From positions 186,001 through 250,000 of the forward strand of contig NZ_BCNM01000011.1 in NCBI RefSeq assembly GCF_001514495.1: 64,000 nucleotides of DNA, given 5' to 3'. Shown here piece after piece: positions 40,506 through 48,789 of this stretch. The position numbers and the translations under genes were made by a program. Origin of the DNA: Paenibacillus pabuli NBRC 13638 (GTDB taxonomy: Bacteria; Bacillota; Bacilli; Paenibacillales; Paenibacillaceae). How positions within the stretch are numbered: position 1 is the first letter of the stretch; every line of letters starts with the position of its first letter. The notes below the pieces were generated by a model that saw nothing but the letters and a program-made list of their open reading frames with translations, searched no databases and had not been told where the DNA came from.

Positions 40506-40738
40506 ATAAAAAAATGAAGGTATTGTTATCCGTCCTGCTCATAGTTACGGCTTTTGTTTTTGTTTACATGCGTTATTACCACCCGTTCCCCAAAGATATT
40601 GGAGTAACCCAAGTCACTCCTTCTTCAGATATAACATCTTCACAGGAAGTCCTGACAACGATGCGTAAGGCTTTCCCAAACATACCCGATCCCCAAGTTT
40701 CTTACCAGTCAATCCATAAGATTTTCTCTTCTCAATGA
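40502..40738 (+). CDS. Small exported or membrane protein, function unknown
   Basis: 78 residues. An N-terminal hydrophobic helix (residues about 6-22, VLLSVLLIVTAFVFVYM) is followed by a short Ser/Thr/Pro-rich outer part with no Cys. The GTG at 40502 is 9 bases after AGGAGGGT, a strong site, and overlaps the end of the AraC remnant. A hairpin terminator follows immediately. Not a family I recognise. Confidence 0.6.
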   Translation: MNKKMKVLLSVLLIVTAFVFVYMRYYHPFPKDIGVTQVTPSSDITSSQEVLTTMRKAFPNIPDPQVSYQSIHKIFSSQ

Positions 40739-40762
40739 GTCGCTATATTAGCGGCTTTTTTT
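40737..40762 (+). terminator. Terminator after the 78-residue membrane ORF
   Basis: GTCGCTATATTAGCGGC with TTTTTTT following; short stem GCCGC/GTCGC-like. Confidence 0.6.
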
Positions 40763-40816
40763 CTTTTGTTCCTTAGTCATAAAAGAGAAAAGCTGTAATT
40801 AAACCCGCTTATAAAA

Positions 40817-40917
40817 TCTCCTACTACCCGCCTTCCAGCTTATTTATTGCAGGACTTTGGAAAAAAGGGGACCCGTGCAGTGGAGGGATGGAATCGGACA
40901 AAGGAGCGGAGCGTGAG
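40817..40917. repeat. Dispersed repeat, copy 1
   Basis: A block of about 100 bp from TCTCCTACTACC to GGAGCGGAGCG that recurs 304 bp downstream at roughly 80-85% identity by eye. The core GTGCAGTGGAGGGATGGAAT is nearly identical in both. I recall this core from other Paenibacillus intergenic regions. No gene is supported in the interval 40739-41407. Confidence 0.7.
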
Positions 40918-41120
40918 GGCTCGTCAAGGATACACATAAGCAACGCAGGCGGCAGATTAGACCTGAAGAAGCGAAGCGTTCGCCTAAAAGCTTTCTGGAA
41001 GAAAGCTACTTCGAAAGCATACACAGTCTCCGAATTTCTACAGTTAGTAGAAATGAACCAAGAAAATTTGGAGACAACAGCGATCAGAAGGTTGGTCTGC
41101 CGTCGGAGTGCTTGGATGCT

Positions 41121-41220
41121 TCTCCTACTACTGCCTCCCAGCATATGTATTACAGGCGTTTGGAAAAGAGGGACCCATGCAGTGGAGGGATGGAATCGGA
41201 CAAAGGAGCGGAGCGTTCGC
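41121..41220. repeat. Dispersed repeat, copy 2
   Basis: Second copy of the repeat, in direct orientation, from TCTCCTACTACTGCC to GGAGCGGAGCGTTCGCC. Both copies are followed by GCGTTCGCCT, a variable stem region and ACAGCGA (41083 and 41273), so the full unit is nearer 170-270 bp with the conserved block at its left end. Confidence 0.7.
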
Positions 41221-41228
41221 CTTTAGCA

Positions 41229-41268
41229 CCGGATTTCCTCCTTGATAAAGGAGATTCAAGAAATCCGG
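41229..41268. repeat. Long hairpin within repeat copy 2
   Basis: CCGGATTTC and GAAATCCGG form a perfect 9-bp stem enclosing a smaller CCTT/AAGG stem. It lacks a T tract, so it is part of the repeat unit and not a typical terminator. Confidence 0.65.
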
Positions 41269-41345
41269 GGATAACAGCGACCTATGGCCGATCCATCCCG
41301 AAGCGTCCGCAGGGTCCCCCCCCGCCAACCTTTTTCCAACCAGAA

Positions 41346-41376
41346 TGTAATAAATTTGCACATTCTTCAAATACTA
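41346..41376 (+). promoter_or_regulatory. Possible sigma-F/sigma-G promoter of spoVAA
   Basis: TGTAATA (41346-41352), 17 bases, then AATACTA (41370-41376) resembles the TGAATA / CATACTA pattern of forespore sigma factors, 32 bases before the spoVAA ATG. Weakly conserved motif; moderate support only. Confidence 0.4.
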
Positions 41377-41407
41377 ACCTAAATTACGCAGTAAAGGAGT
41401 GTTTCGG

Positions 41408-42064
41408 ATGTCCATGACACCCACTCCAACGGTCTACGTTCGCTTGCGCAGTCGTATTCGCATCCAGAGGGGACGGGGCGTCAAGCTTGGGGATGTAGCT
41501 CATCTGCTAACCTCTCCAGAGGAACAGGAAGGGAGGCTGCTTGAGCTTGAACTGCTGCGCCCTGGACCGGAGGACGGTAATCTGATCCTCATAGACATAT
41601 TACAGATTATTCCCCAGATCCGTATGGCTTTGCCTGGTGTCACCGTTGAATTAATCGGATCGGGTCATACGCTTGTTGAGGTCATTGCGGGAAATGGCAA
41701 GGCATCGATATCTTTGTTCATTCTGGTATGGTTGCTGCTATTTTTCGGATCAGCTCTGACCATTATGAATTTTCATGCAGACGTAAACATGCAGGAAGTA
41801 CAGATTCGAATTGTCGAAATGATTACGGGACGCCGGGATGAGCATCCCTATCTGTTCCAAGTGGCCTATTCCATTGGGATTGGATTTGGCATGGCGGTGT
41901 TTTTCAATCATTTATTTAAGAAGAAATGGAATGAAGAACCTACCCCTTTGGAAGTGGAAATGTTCCTATATCAGCAAAATGTAGACAAATATGTGGTGAT
42001 TGAAGAAACCGAACGTATGCATGATGAGGAACGCAGGGAGATGAATGCGGATGAGCGTTCTTAA
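41408..42064 (+). CDS. spoVAA: Stage V sporulation protein AA
   Basis: 218 residues. An N-terminal soluble domain (TVYVRLRSRIRIQRGRGVKLGDVAHLL) precedes two membrane helices (ISLFILVWLLLFFGSALTIM and FQVAYSIGIGFGMAVFFNHLF). SpoVAA helps form the spore inner-membrane dipicolinic-acid channel system. AAAGGAG ends at 41399 and the ATG at 41408 is the natural start. It overlaps spoVAB by 20 bases. Confidence 0.9.
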   Translation: MSMTPTPTVYVRLRSRIRIQRGRGVKLGDVAHLLTSPEEQEGRLLELELLRPGPEDGNLILIDILQIIPQIRMALPGVTVELIGSGHTLVEVIAGNGKASISLFILVWLLLFFGSALTIMNFHADVNMQEVQIRIVEMITGRRDEHPYLFQVAYSIGIGFGMAVFFNHLFKKKWNEEPTPLEVEMFLYQQNVDKYVVIEETERMHDEERREMNADERS

Positions 42065-42473
42065 TGGAGCGATCAGTATCGTACTGGGTGTTGCGGGGGG
42101 AGTCGCTGTAGGAAGCGGTGTGATTGCGCTTATTCTCGTGCTCGATATGATCCCCAGATTGGCCCAGCTAACGCGTTCCTATGATAAAACCCATTGGTAT
42201 GAAGGGGCATTGATTGGCGGTTCGCTGGTCGGTACCGTTGCGGACTTCTGGCACTGGAAAGTGCACGGCGTGTTGTTGCTCAGCCCGATCATTGGATGGT
42301 TTTGCGGTGTGTTCATCGGTCTGCTCGCTGCCGCGCTTACGGAAGTATTGAATGTGCTGCCTGTACTCGCAAAACGATTGGGCATGAAGTCTTATTTATT
42401 CGGATTATTGCTCGCCATGATTTTGGGGAAAATGACAGGTTCCCTGTTTGACTTTTTTGTATATCAGCGTTAA
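42045..42473 (+). CDS. spoVAB: Stage V sporulation protein AB
   Basis: 142 residues, or 140 from ATG 42051, which is better spaced from AGGGAG (42035-42040). Four membrane segments are visible (ISIVLGVAGGVAVGSGVIALILVL; EGALIGGSLVGTVADFW; GVLLLSPIIGWFCGVFIGLLAAALTEV; YLFGLLLAMILGKMTGSLFDFF). The end MTGSLFDFFVYQR is close to the B. subtilis protein. The next gene is spoVAF; spoVAC, spoVAD and spoVAE are not in between. Confidence 0.9.
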   Translation: MRMSVLNGAISIVLGVAGGVAVGSGVIALILVLDMIPRLAQLTRSYDKTHWYEGALIGGSLVGTVADFWHWKVHGVLLLSPIIGWFCGVFIGLLAAALTEVLNVLPVLAKRLGMKSYLFGLLLAMILGKMTGSLFDFFVYQR

Positions 42474-42499
42474 AACGTAAGGCCAAAGGAGGCTGGGAC

Positions 42500-44167
42500 A
42501 TGGATGTAAGATCGGACAACGACGGGCATAACTCCGACGAATCAGCATCGGAAGAGATGATGCATAAAACTCCTTATGAGATCCAGGAGGAAGAAGAAAA
42601 AAAGGCGTACGAAAAAAAGAAGCAAGATGAAATGTCCGACAGCATTGAGGAGTCGGTAGAATATTGGCAGGAAAATGATGATATCTCCCCTCGCATGAGT
42701 GATAACAAATATACATTGCAGCAGGTATTGGGTCTTGGCGAATCCTTCGATGTCAATATGAGAGAAATGGTTCTGGGCGGAAAGCATGTGGGATTGCTGT
42801 TATTAACCGGTTTTGCAAAAGATGAGATTCTGCTCGAAGTGTTAAAACGGTTAACCTATCTTACACCGGACCAGGTATCCGGACATGCACTAAAGTCATA
42901 CTTTGAATGTTACATCCCTCATATCCAGGTTGAGCGAGTGGAAAAAATGAGTGCTGTAATCAACAAGGTCCTCACGGGTATGAGCGCTATGTTTGTTGAA
43001 GGGGATCGTTCCGTTATTATTATGGATACGCGCAGTTATCCAGTGCGTTCACCGGAAGAACCTTCGCTGGAACGAGTGGTGCGCGGCTCTAGAGACGGTT
43101 TTACCGAGACACTCCTCACCAACGTTGCGCTAGTACGCCGCAGAATACGAGACCCTGGTTTAAAATTCGAAATTATGCAGGTCGGCCGGAGATCCCAAAC
43201 GGATGTCTGCGTTGTGTATATTGATGATATCGTGGATAAGGTCCAGGTGGATTCGGTTCGCGAAAAAATCAAGCGGGTGAATATAGACGGGATCCCCGCT
43301 GCCGACAAGCAGCTTGAAGAAGCCATTATTAATAAGGGGTGGCACCCATATCCATTAGTTCGTTATTCGGAACGGCCGGACGTTACAGCTTCCCATCTGA
43401 TGGAAGGACGAGTTGTTATATTTGTAGATACTTCACCTAGTGTGATGATTCTGCCCACGACCTTTTTTGACCTGTGTGAACACGCAGAAGAGAACAGACA
43501 GACCGCCTTTATGGGAACCTATCTGCGCTGGGTACGTTTTGGGGGCATTTTGATTTCGCTTTTCTTGTTACCTTTGTGGTTATTGATGGTGATTGATCCG
43601 GGGATCAAGCCGGCTGGAATGGAGTTCATCGGTCCTCATGAGAATGCCGAGCTTCCGCTGATTCTACAGTTCCTGCTCATTGAATTCGGGGTCGATTTAT
43701 TACGGATGGCAGCTGTCCATACCCCCACACCACTCGCTTCGGCTATGGGTTTGATTGCCGCCATTCTGGTTGGCGATATCGCTGTGAAAACAGGCTATTT
43801 TGTGAATGAAGTTGTACTTTACATGGCGATCGCTGCGATTGGTATGTTTGCAACTCCCAGTTATGAGCTTGGACTCGCGAATCGATTAGTCAGGTTGTTT
43901 TTGCTCGTGGCAGTAGCGATATTCAAGGTTCCTGGGTTCGTTGTCGGAACCACGTTCATTATTGTGGCCCTTACGTTGCATCGCTCGTATAACTCTTCTT
44001 ATCTCTGGCCATTCATACCGTTTAATGCAAAGGCATTGGGCAACTTTTTGTTTCGTTTGCCTTTGTTGGAAAATAAAAAACGTCCATCAATCAACAAAAC
44101 GCGTGATAATACCAAAATGGACGATGACCCTGACGGCGAATTGCGAAAAAGTAAAAAACACAAATGA
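42500..44167 (+). CDS. spoVAF: SpoVAF / GerA-family spore germination membrane protein
   Basis: 555 residues, longer than B. subtilis SpoVAF (about 493) because of a charged N-terminal extension (residues about 1-65, EEEEKKAYEKKKQDEMSD). A soluble domain (about 70-330) with VALVRRRIRDPGLKFEIMQVG and GRVVIFVDTSPSVMILPTTF is followed by five or six membrane helices typical of GerAA proteins (FGGILISLFLLPLWLLMV, LPLILQFLLIEFGVDLLRMA, AAILVGDIAVKTGYFVNEV). AAAGGAGG precedes the ATG. It lies before lysA, as in Bacillus. Confidence 0.88.
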   Translation: MDVRSDNDGHNSDESASEEMMHKTPYEIQEEEEKKAYEKKKQDEMSDSIEESVEYWQENDDISPRMSDNKYTLQQVLGLGESFDVNMREMVLGGKHVGLLLLTGFAKDEILLEVLKRLTYLTPDQVSGHALKSYFECYIPHIQVERVEKMSAVINKVLTGMSAMFVEGDRSVIIMDTRSYPVRSPEEPSLERVVRGSRDGFTETLLTNVALVRRRIRDPGLKFEIMQVGRRSQTDVCVVYIDDIVDKVQVDSVREKIKRVNIDGIPAADKQLEEAIINKGWHPYPLVRYSERPDVTASHLMEGRVVIFVDTSPSVMILPTTFFDLCEHAEENRQTAFMGTYLRWVRFGGILISLFLLPLWLLMVIDPGIKPAGMEFIGPHENAELPLILQFLLIEFGVDLLRMAAVHTPTPLASAMGLIAAILVGDIAVKTGYFVNEVVLYMAIAAIGMFATPSYELGLANRLVRLFLLVAVAIFKVPGFVVGTTFIIVALTLHRSYNSSYLWPFIPFNAKALGNFLFRLPLLENKKRPSINKTRDNTKMDDDPDGELRKSKKHK

Positions 44168-44270
44168 TCAGCTGAAAAATCCATTCTTCTCATTCACTAA
44201 TTTGATATACTGGTGTAAAATCATTGGAATAACAGCTGTTCCAGTATATAAAAAGTGAGGAATGCAGAAT

Positions 44271-45602
44271 ATGTATTTACATGGTACGAGTAAAATAAAT
44301 GCGCAAGGACATTTGGAAATTGGTGGCGTGGATACAACGGATTTGAAGGAACAATTTGGAACTCCTCTCTACGTGGTGGACGAGCAATTGGTTCGCGAGC
44401 GCTGCAGAGAGTACATGGAAGCATTCCGTGCTTCCGGATTGGGATTTCAAGTGGCTTATGCAAGTAAAGCATTCTGCGTAATGGCCATGTGTGCTCTTGC
44501 TGCGGAAGAAGGGCTTTCACTGGATGTCGTATCCGATGGTGAATTGTTCACTGCACTGCAAGCCGGATTCCCGGCAGAGCGTATTCACTTCCATGGCAAC
44601 AACAAAACGCTGGAAGAGATCGAAATGGCGCTGGATGCTGAGATTGGCTGCTTTGTTGTAGATAACTTTAATGAACTGCACCTGCTGCAAGCGGTAGCGG
44701 CAGACAAAAATCGTAAAGTAAACATTTTGCTGCGTGTGACGCCTGGTGTTGAAGCGCATACGCATGAATATATCTCCACAGGACAAACGGATTCGAAATT
44801 TGGATTCGATATCGGGAACGGAACCGCGTTCGATGCGATCGAACTTGCTTCCAAGCAGTCGAACCTCGTTTTACTCGGTGTGCATTCACACATCGGATCG
44901 CAAATCTTTGAAGTTGAAGGCTTCCAAATGGCAATTCAGCGTGTTGCTGAGTTTGCAGCTGATGTCTATGAACGTCTTAACGTAGCCTTCAAAGTGGTAA
45001 ATCTGGGCGGTGGCTTCGGAATTCGCTATATTGATGGTGATACTCCGCTTGAAGTTGCACAATACGTGAAAGCCATTACGGATGCGGTTAAAAATCATTT
45101 TGCCCAAATCGGTTATGCTGTGCCTGAGATCTGGGTTGAGCCAGGCCGCAGCATCGTAGGTGAAGCGGGAACAACGCTCTACACGGTTGGAACAAGCAAA
45201 GACATTCCAGGGGTTCGTAAATACGTGGCTGTTGATGGCGGGATGACCGATAATCCACGTCCGGCACTGTATGAATCCAAATATGAAGCAGTACTTGCCA
45301 ATCGGGCGAATGAAGCTGCTCAGGAAACGGTATCAGTTGCTGGTAAATGCTGTGAGAGCGGCGATATGCTGATCTGGGATCTGGATCTGCCTAAAGTACA
45401 AAGCGGCGACCTGCTCGCAGTAGCTTGCACAGGCGCGTACAATTACTCCATGGCAAGCAACTACAACCGGATTCGTCGTCCGGCAGTAGTCTTTGTCAAA
45501 GACGGTCAAGGGGATGTTGTGGTACGCCGAGAGACGTATCAGGACATTATCCAGAATGACCTCGTTCCTGAGCGCATTGCTAAGCAGCCCGTAATCCGTT
45601 AA
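44271..45602 (+). CDS. lysA: Diaminopimelate decarboxylase
   Basis: 443 residues. PLP enzyme of the alanine-racemase fold: the Schiff-base Lys is in VAYASKAFCVMAMC; HFHGNNKTLEEI, LGVHSHIGSQIFE, NLGGGFGIRY, EPGRSIVGEAG and the active-site Cys in GKCCESGDML follow. It makes lysine from meso-DAP. ATG 44271 is 9 bases after GTGAGGA, while ATG 44262 is immediately after it, so 44271 is preferred. A perfect terminator follows. Confidence 0.95.
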   Translation: MYLHGTSKINAQGHLEIGGVDTTDLKEQFGTPLYVVDEQLVRERCREYMEAFRASGLGFQVAYASKAFCVMAMCALAAEEGLSLDVVSDGELFTALQAGFPAERIHFHGNNKTLEEIEMALDAEIGCFVVDNFNELHLLQAVAADKNRKVNILLRVTPGVEAHTHEYISTGQTDSKFGFDIGNGTAFDAIELASKQSNLVLLGVHSHIGSQIFEVEGFQMAIQRVAEFAADVYERLNVAFKVVNLGGGFGIRYIDGDTPLEVAQYVKAITDAVKNHFAQIGYAVPEIWVEPGRSIVGEAGTTLYTVGTSKDIPGVRKYVAVDGGMTDNPRPALYESKYEAVLANRANEAAQETVSVAGKCCESGDMLIWDLDLPKVQSGDLLAVACTGAYNYSMASNYNRIRRPAVVFVKDGQGDVVVRRETYQDIIQNDLVPERIAKQPVIR

Positions 45603-45632
45603 TTCGGGAACGATGGCTGAATTGTAAATACT

Positions 45633-45669
45633 GAAGACAAAAAGGCATCAGTCCTTTTTGTCTTCTTTT
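45633..45669 (+). terminator. Terminator after lysA
   Basis: GAAGACAAAAAGG and CCTTTTTGTCTTC form a perfect 13-bp stem with a 7-base loop, followed by TTTT. Confidence 0.9.
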
Positions 45670-45711
45670 GCATCTTTAGAGCTGGATTTTGAAAAAAACT
45701 TGCTGATTATT

Positions 45712-45740
45712 TTGCGATCCATCCATTTTCGGTGTACACT
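45712..45740 (+). promoter_or_regulatory. Sigma-A promoter of ppiB
   Basis: TTGCGA (45712-45717), a 17-base spacer and TACACT (45735-45740), 85 bases before the ppiB start. Confidence 0.6.
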
Positions 45741-45824
45741 AAGAAAAGTGCTATAAAGCTTGGCCCAGGGTCAATGCGTTCTGGCACCATTAACGATGGT
45801 CAATACGAAAGGAGTCATTTACAT

Positions 45825-46256
45825 ATGGCGAAACAAGCGAAAATCAAAATGGCAAACGGCGGAGAAGTTTTAATCGACCTGTTCGATCAAGAAGCTCCAA
45901 ACACAGTAGCAAACTTTGAGAAGCTGGCAAACTCCGGTTTCTACAATGGTCTTGTATTCCACCGTGTTATCCCGGGCTTCGTAGCTCAAGGCGGATGCCC
46001 TAACGGTACAGGTGCAGGTGGCCCAGGCTACACAATCAACTGTGAGATCAACCCGAACAAACATGAGCGCGGAACATTGGCTATGGCACATGCAGGCCGT
46101 AACACAGGCGGAAGCCAGTTCTACATCTGCTACCAACCGCAGCCACATTTGGATGGACAACATACTGTTTTCGGTAAAGTAACCAAAGGTATGGAGTTCG
46201 TGGATGCTTTTGAAGGCAAAGACAAAATGGAGACTGTTGAAGTTGTAGAAGCTTAA
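45825..46256 (+). CDS. ppiB: Peptidyl-prolyl cis-trans isomerase, cyclophilin type
   Basis: 143 residues. Cyclophilin blocks: FYNGLVFHRVIPGFVAQGG, GRNTGGSQFYICYQPQPHLDG and HTVFGKVTKGMEFV. The catalytic Arg is in HRVIPGF. It is a cytoplasmic foldase. ATG 45825 follows AAAGGAG (45808-45814); the long upstream frame lies in the leader and is not supported. lysA-ppiB-rib is the B. subtilis order. Confidence 0.94.
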   Translation: MAKQAKIKMANGGEVLIDLFDQEAPNTVANFEKLANSGFYNGLVFHRVIPGFVAQGGCPNGTGAGGPGYTINCEINPNKHERGTLAMAHAGRNTGGSQFYICYQPQPHLDGQHTVFGKVTKGMEFVDAFEGKDKMETVEVVEA

Positions 46257-46273
46257 TCAGTAGTTCTGTTTGC

Positions 46274-46306
46274 AAACCGTTTCGCTTTGGCGAGACGGTT
46301 TTTTTA
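46274..46306 (+). terminator. Terminator after ppiB
   Basis: AAACCGTTTCG, loop CTTTGG, CGAGACGGTTT, then TTTTT. Confidence 0.9.
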
Positions 46307-46358
46307 TGATCTTAAGCTTATTAAAAGTTAGTATGTGACAAAAAGGAACAAAAAACAA

Positions 46359-46387
46359 TTGATTTTTTGGCGTTAAAGTGCTAACAT
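46359..46387 (+). promoter_or_regulatory. Promoter of the riboflavin operon
   Basis: TTGATT (46359-46364), 17 bases, TAACAT (46382-46387), ending about 20 bases before the FMN aptamer. Confidence 0.6.
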
Positions 46388-46407
46388 CCAATTAATAACG
46401 AAAGCGA

Positions 46408-46567
46408 ATCCTTCAGGGCAGGGTGTAATTCCCTACCGGCGGTGATGCAGTCGTGTGAGGATGTCAATCCAGCACGAAGTGCAAAGTCCGTGACCCGTCT
46501 GCCCGTGGCAGATGGCTGATCTGGTGTAATTCCAGAACCGACAGTATAGTCTGGATGGGAGAAGGAG
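46408..46567 (+). ncRNA. FMN riboswitch (RFN element)
   Basis: All conserved blocks of the RFN aptamer occur in order: TCAGGGCAGGGTG, AATTCCCTACCGGCGGTGAT, a variable arm, CCCGTGGCAGATGGCTGATC, TGGTGTAATTCCAGAACCGACAGT and AGTCTGGATGGGAGAAGGAG. It binds FMN and lowers expression of the downstream rib genes. About 250 bases separate the aptamer from the terminator at 46819, which is long for this class. Confidence 0.97.
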
Positions 46568-46818
46568 AGGATGCAGTCCTTACGGCCGCATTCCGCAGTA
46601 GTGTTGCTGTACAGTTTTTGACGAATTCATTTCTGTGCAGGGAGAAATCCGGTTACATCCGGCATTTCTTTATACATATGCCACATCATAGAAGCTCTTT
46701 ACCTGTAATTGAAGTTCATTAAGGTATGTGTCTGCTTTCACTTGCCTGAAATGAAGTTTTGGGCGACGTGTTGTTGGCACTGTATCAATAGTATTGCTGA
46801 TGACACATGTCTCTCATC

Positions 46819-46856
46819 ATCCCCATCGAACGGATTGTTCGACGGGGATTTTTTAT
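46819..46856 (+). terminator. Likely regulated terminator of the FMN riboswitch
   Basis: ATCCCCATCGAA and TTCGACGGGGAT form a strong stem followed by TTTTTTATT, 83 bases before ribD. It is the only terminator between aptamer and ribD, so it is the probable expression platform. No obvious competing antiterminator is seen in the 250-base spacer. Confidence 0.7.
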
Positions 46857-46938
46857 TAGATATGGAACATGCCTCTCTGTTGGAAGGGAGGACGATACAG
46901 TTTACTAAGATTTTAACCGTGGGGTGAACGGATTGGAA

Positions 46939-48036
46939 ATGATAAATGATGAATTTTATATGGCGCTGGCGTTGGATATGGCAGAACGGGCGCAAGGACA
47001 GACAGGAATTAATCCGGTTGTAGGTTGTGTCGTTGTGAAGGAGGGCCGTATTGTAGGCCTGGGCAGTCACTTGAAACGGGGGACGGGCCATGCAGAGGTA
47101 CATGCACTGAATATGGCGGGCAGCGAAGCGGAAGGCAGTACAGTCTACGTTACACTCGAACCATGCAGTCACTATGGCAAGACCCCCCCTTGCAGCGAAC
47201 GTCTCATTCACGAGAAAGTGAAACGTGTCATTGTATGCTGTGAAGATCCGAATCCGCAAGTTTCCGGCAGAGGCATCACCATGCTGCGTCAACATGGAAT
47301 TGAAGTTGAAGTGGGTGTACTGCGTGAGCGAGGCAGACGGATGAATGAAAAATTCATTAAATACATTACAACAGGTCTCCCCTTTGTAACTTTAAAGACG
47401 GCCTCTACTCTGGATGGCAAAATTGCTACTCGTAGCGGTGACAGCAAATGGATCTCTAACGAGCCGGCACGTGAGATCGTGCATGCTCTACGCCATCGCC
47501 ATCAAGGAATTATGGTTGGAGTGGAAACTGTAATTGCTGACAATCCGGAGTTGACCACTCGTTTGCAGGTGGAAGGCATCAGCCCGGTGCGGATTGTTGT
47601 GGATTCCAAGCTGCGTCTGCCTGTAGGCTCCAAAATGGTTAAGGATGGCCTTGTACCCACTTGGGTGCTTACAACGGATGAAGCGAGCGCTGAAGCAGCT
47701 GAGCGTTTGGAAGCGTACGGTGTGGAAATTATACGTTGCGGTCCTGGACCGCGTGTAGATTTGCTGAGTGCACTTAGTAAGCTCGGTGAGCGTGAGATTG
47801 GTTCAATCCTGCTCGAAGGTGGAGGCACACTGAATGGAGCTATGCTGGAAGCGCGGTTGGTAGACCGACTGCTCATGTTTATTGCTCCTAAAATTGTCGG
47901 AGGATACGACACACCAGGCAGTTTCCGCTTCGAGGGTGTAGAGCGCATGAGTCAGGCCATTCAACTGCATCAGCTGGAAATTGAGCAAGTTGGAGATAAT
48001 ATTAGCATTGGCGGAATTCCAGTTTGGCCAGAATAG
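46939..48036 (+). CDS. ribD: Bifunctional riboflavin deaminase-reductase RibD
   Basis: About 365 residues. The deaminase domain has HAEVHALNMAG and VTLEPCSHYGKTPPC with zinc ligands; the reductase domain has KTASTLDGKIATRSGDSKWI and LLEGGGTLNGAMLEARLVD. It converts the first pyrimidine product of GTP cyclohydrolase II. The start is uncertain: GTG 46924, TTG 46933 and ATG 46939 are all in frame behind GGGGTGA; 46939 best fits the family N terminus and spacing. First gene of ribD-ribE-ribBA-ribH. Confidence 0.94.
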   Translation: MINDEFYMALALDMAERAQGQTGINPVVGCVVVKEGRIVGLGSHLKRGTGHAEVHALNMAGSEAEGSTVYVTLEPCSHYGKTPPCSERLIHEKVKRVIVCCEDPNPQVSGRGITMLRQHGIEVEVGVLRERGRRMNEKFIKYITTGLPFVTLKTASTLDGKIATRSGDSKWISNEPAREIVHALRHRHQGIMVGVETVIADNPELTTRLQVEGISPVRIVVDSKLRLPVGSKMVKDGLVPTWVLTTDEASAEAAERLEAYGVEIIRCGPGPRVDLLSALSKLGEREIGSILLEGGGTLNGAMLEARLVDRLLMFIAPKIVGGYDTPGSFRFEGVERMSQAIQLHQLEIEQVGDNISIGGIPVWPE

Positions 48037-48075
48037 ATACATTTAGGTTAACGAAATGATAAAGGAGGCGGTGGC

Positions 48076-48744
48076 ATGTTTACCGGTTTGGTGGAAGAAG
48101 TTGGTCAGATCCGGCGTATAGGTCGCAAAGGCGAAGCGATGGTCCTGAATATCGGAGCTTCCGCCATCATGAGTGACTTGAAGATTGGCGATAGTGTGGC
48201 TGTAAACGGGGTATGCTTAACAGCAACAACCCTGGAGGGCGGCGGTTTTACTGCTGATGTAATGCCTGAGACTTATCGTCATACCAATCTTAGTCAATTG
48301 CAATCCGGCAGCAAAGTCAATTTGGAGCGAGCCATGCTGTCAGGGGGACGTTTTGGCGGACATATTGTTCAGGGTCATGTGGATGGCACTGGCGTCATTG
48401 GCGGCATAACACGTGACCAGAATGCGATTGTTTTCGAGATCAAACCTGATGATACGCAGCTGTTTAAATATCTGATACCCAAAGGGTCTGTAACCCTGGA
48501 CGGAATTAGTCTGACCGTTGTGCATACTTCACAGACCGCATTCACGGTATCCATTATTCCACATACCATTGGTGAAACGGTGTTAAATGTCAAAAAGACA
48601 GGGGATACCATCAATATTGAGTGTGATATTTTGGGCAAATATGTGGATCATCTGCTGCACTACGGTAAGGGCCATCAGGAGAGCGGTGCAGGCAAGCCAA
48701 GAAGTATCAGTGAGGATTTCCTCGCGAATCACGGATTTGCTTAA
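48076..48744 (+). CDS. ribE: Riboflavin synthase alpha chain
   Basis: 222 residues with the N terminus FTGLVEEVGQI and the two repeated lumazine-binding halves (DSVAVNGVCLTATTL..PETYRHTNL and GSVTLDGISLTVVH..IPHTIGETVL). It dismutates two lumazines into riboflavin plus pyrimidine. AAAGGAGG precedes the ATG. Confidence 0.95.
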   Translation: MFTGLVEEVGQIRRIGRKGEAMVLNIGASAIMSDLKIGDSVAVNGVCLTATTLEGGGFTADVMPETYRHTNLSQLQSGSKVNLERAMLSGGRFGGHIVQGHVDGTGVIGGITRDQNAIVFEIKPDDTQLFKYLIPKGSVTLDGISLTVVHTSQTAFTVSIIPHTIGETVLNVKKTGDTINIECDILGKYVDHLLHYGKGHQESGAGKPRSISEDFLANHGFA

Positions 48745-48789
48745 CGAATCGATTAAATATAAATTGAAATGGAAACTGGAGGGGGACCT

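Noticed and set aside
40817..41268. CRISPR array
   Set aside because: Only two copies, repeat length near 100 bp, spacing about 200 bp and no cas genes.
46709..46927. 72-residue open frame in the riboflavin leader
   Set aside because: It crosses the riboswitch terminator, has no good ribosome site and reads as random sequence. A shorter leader peptide cannot be excluded.
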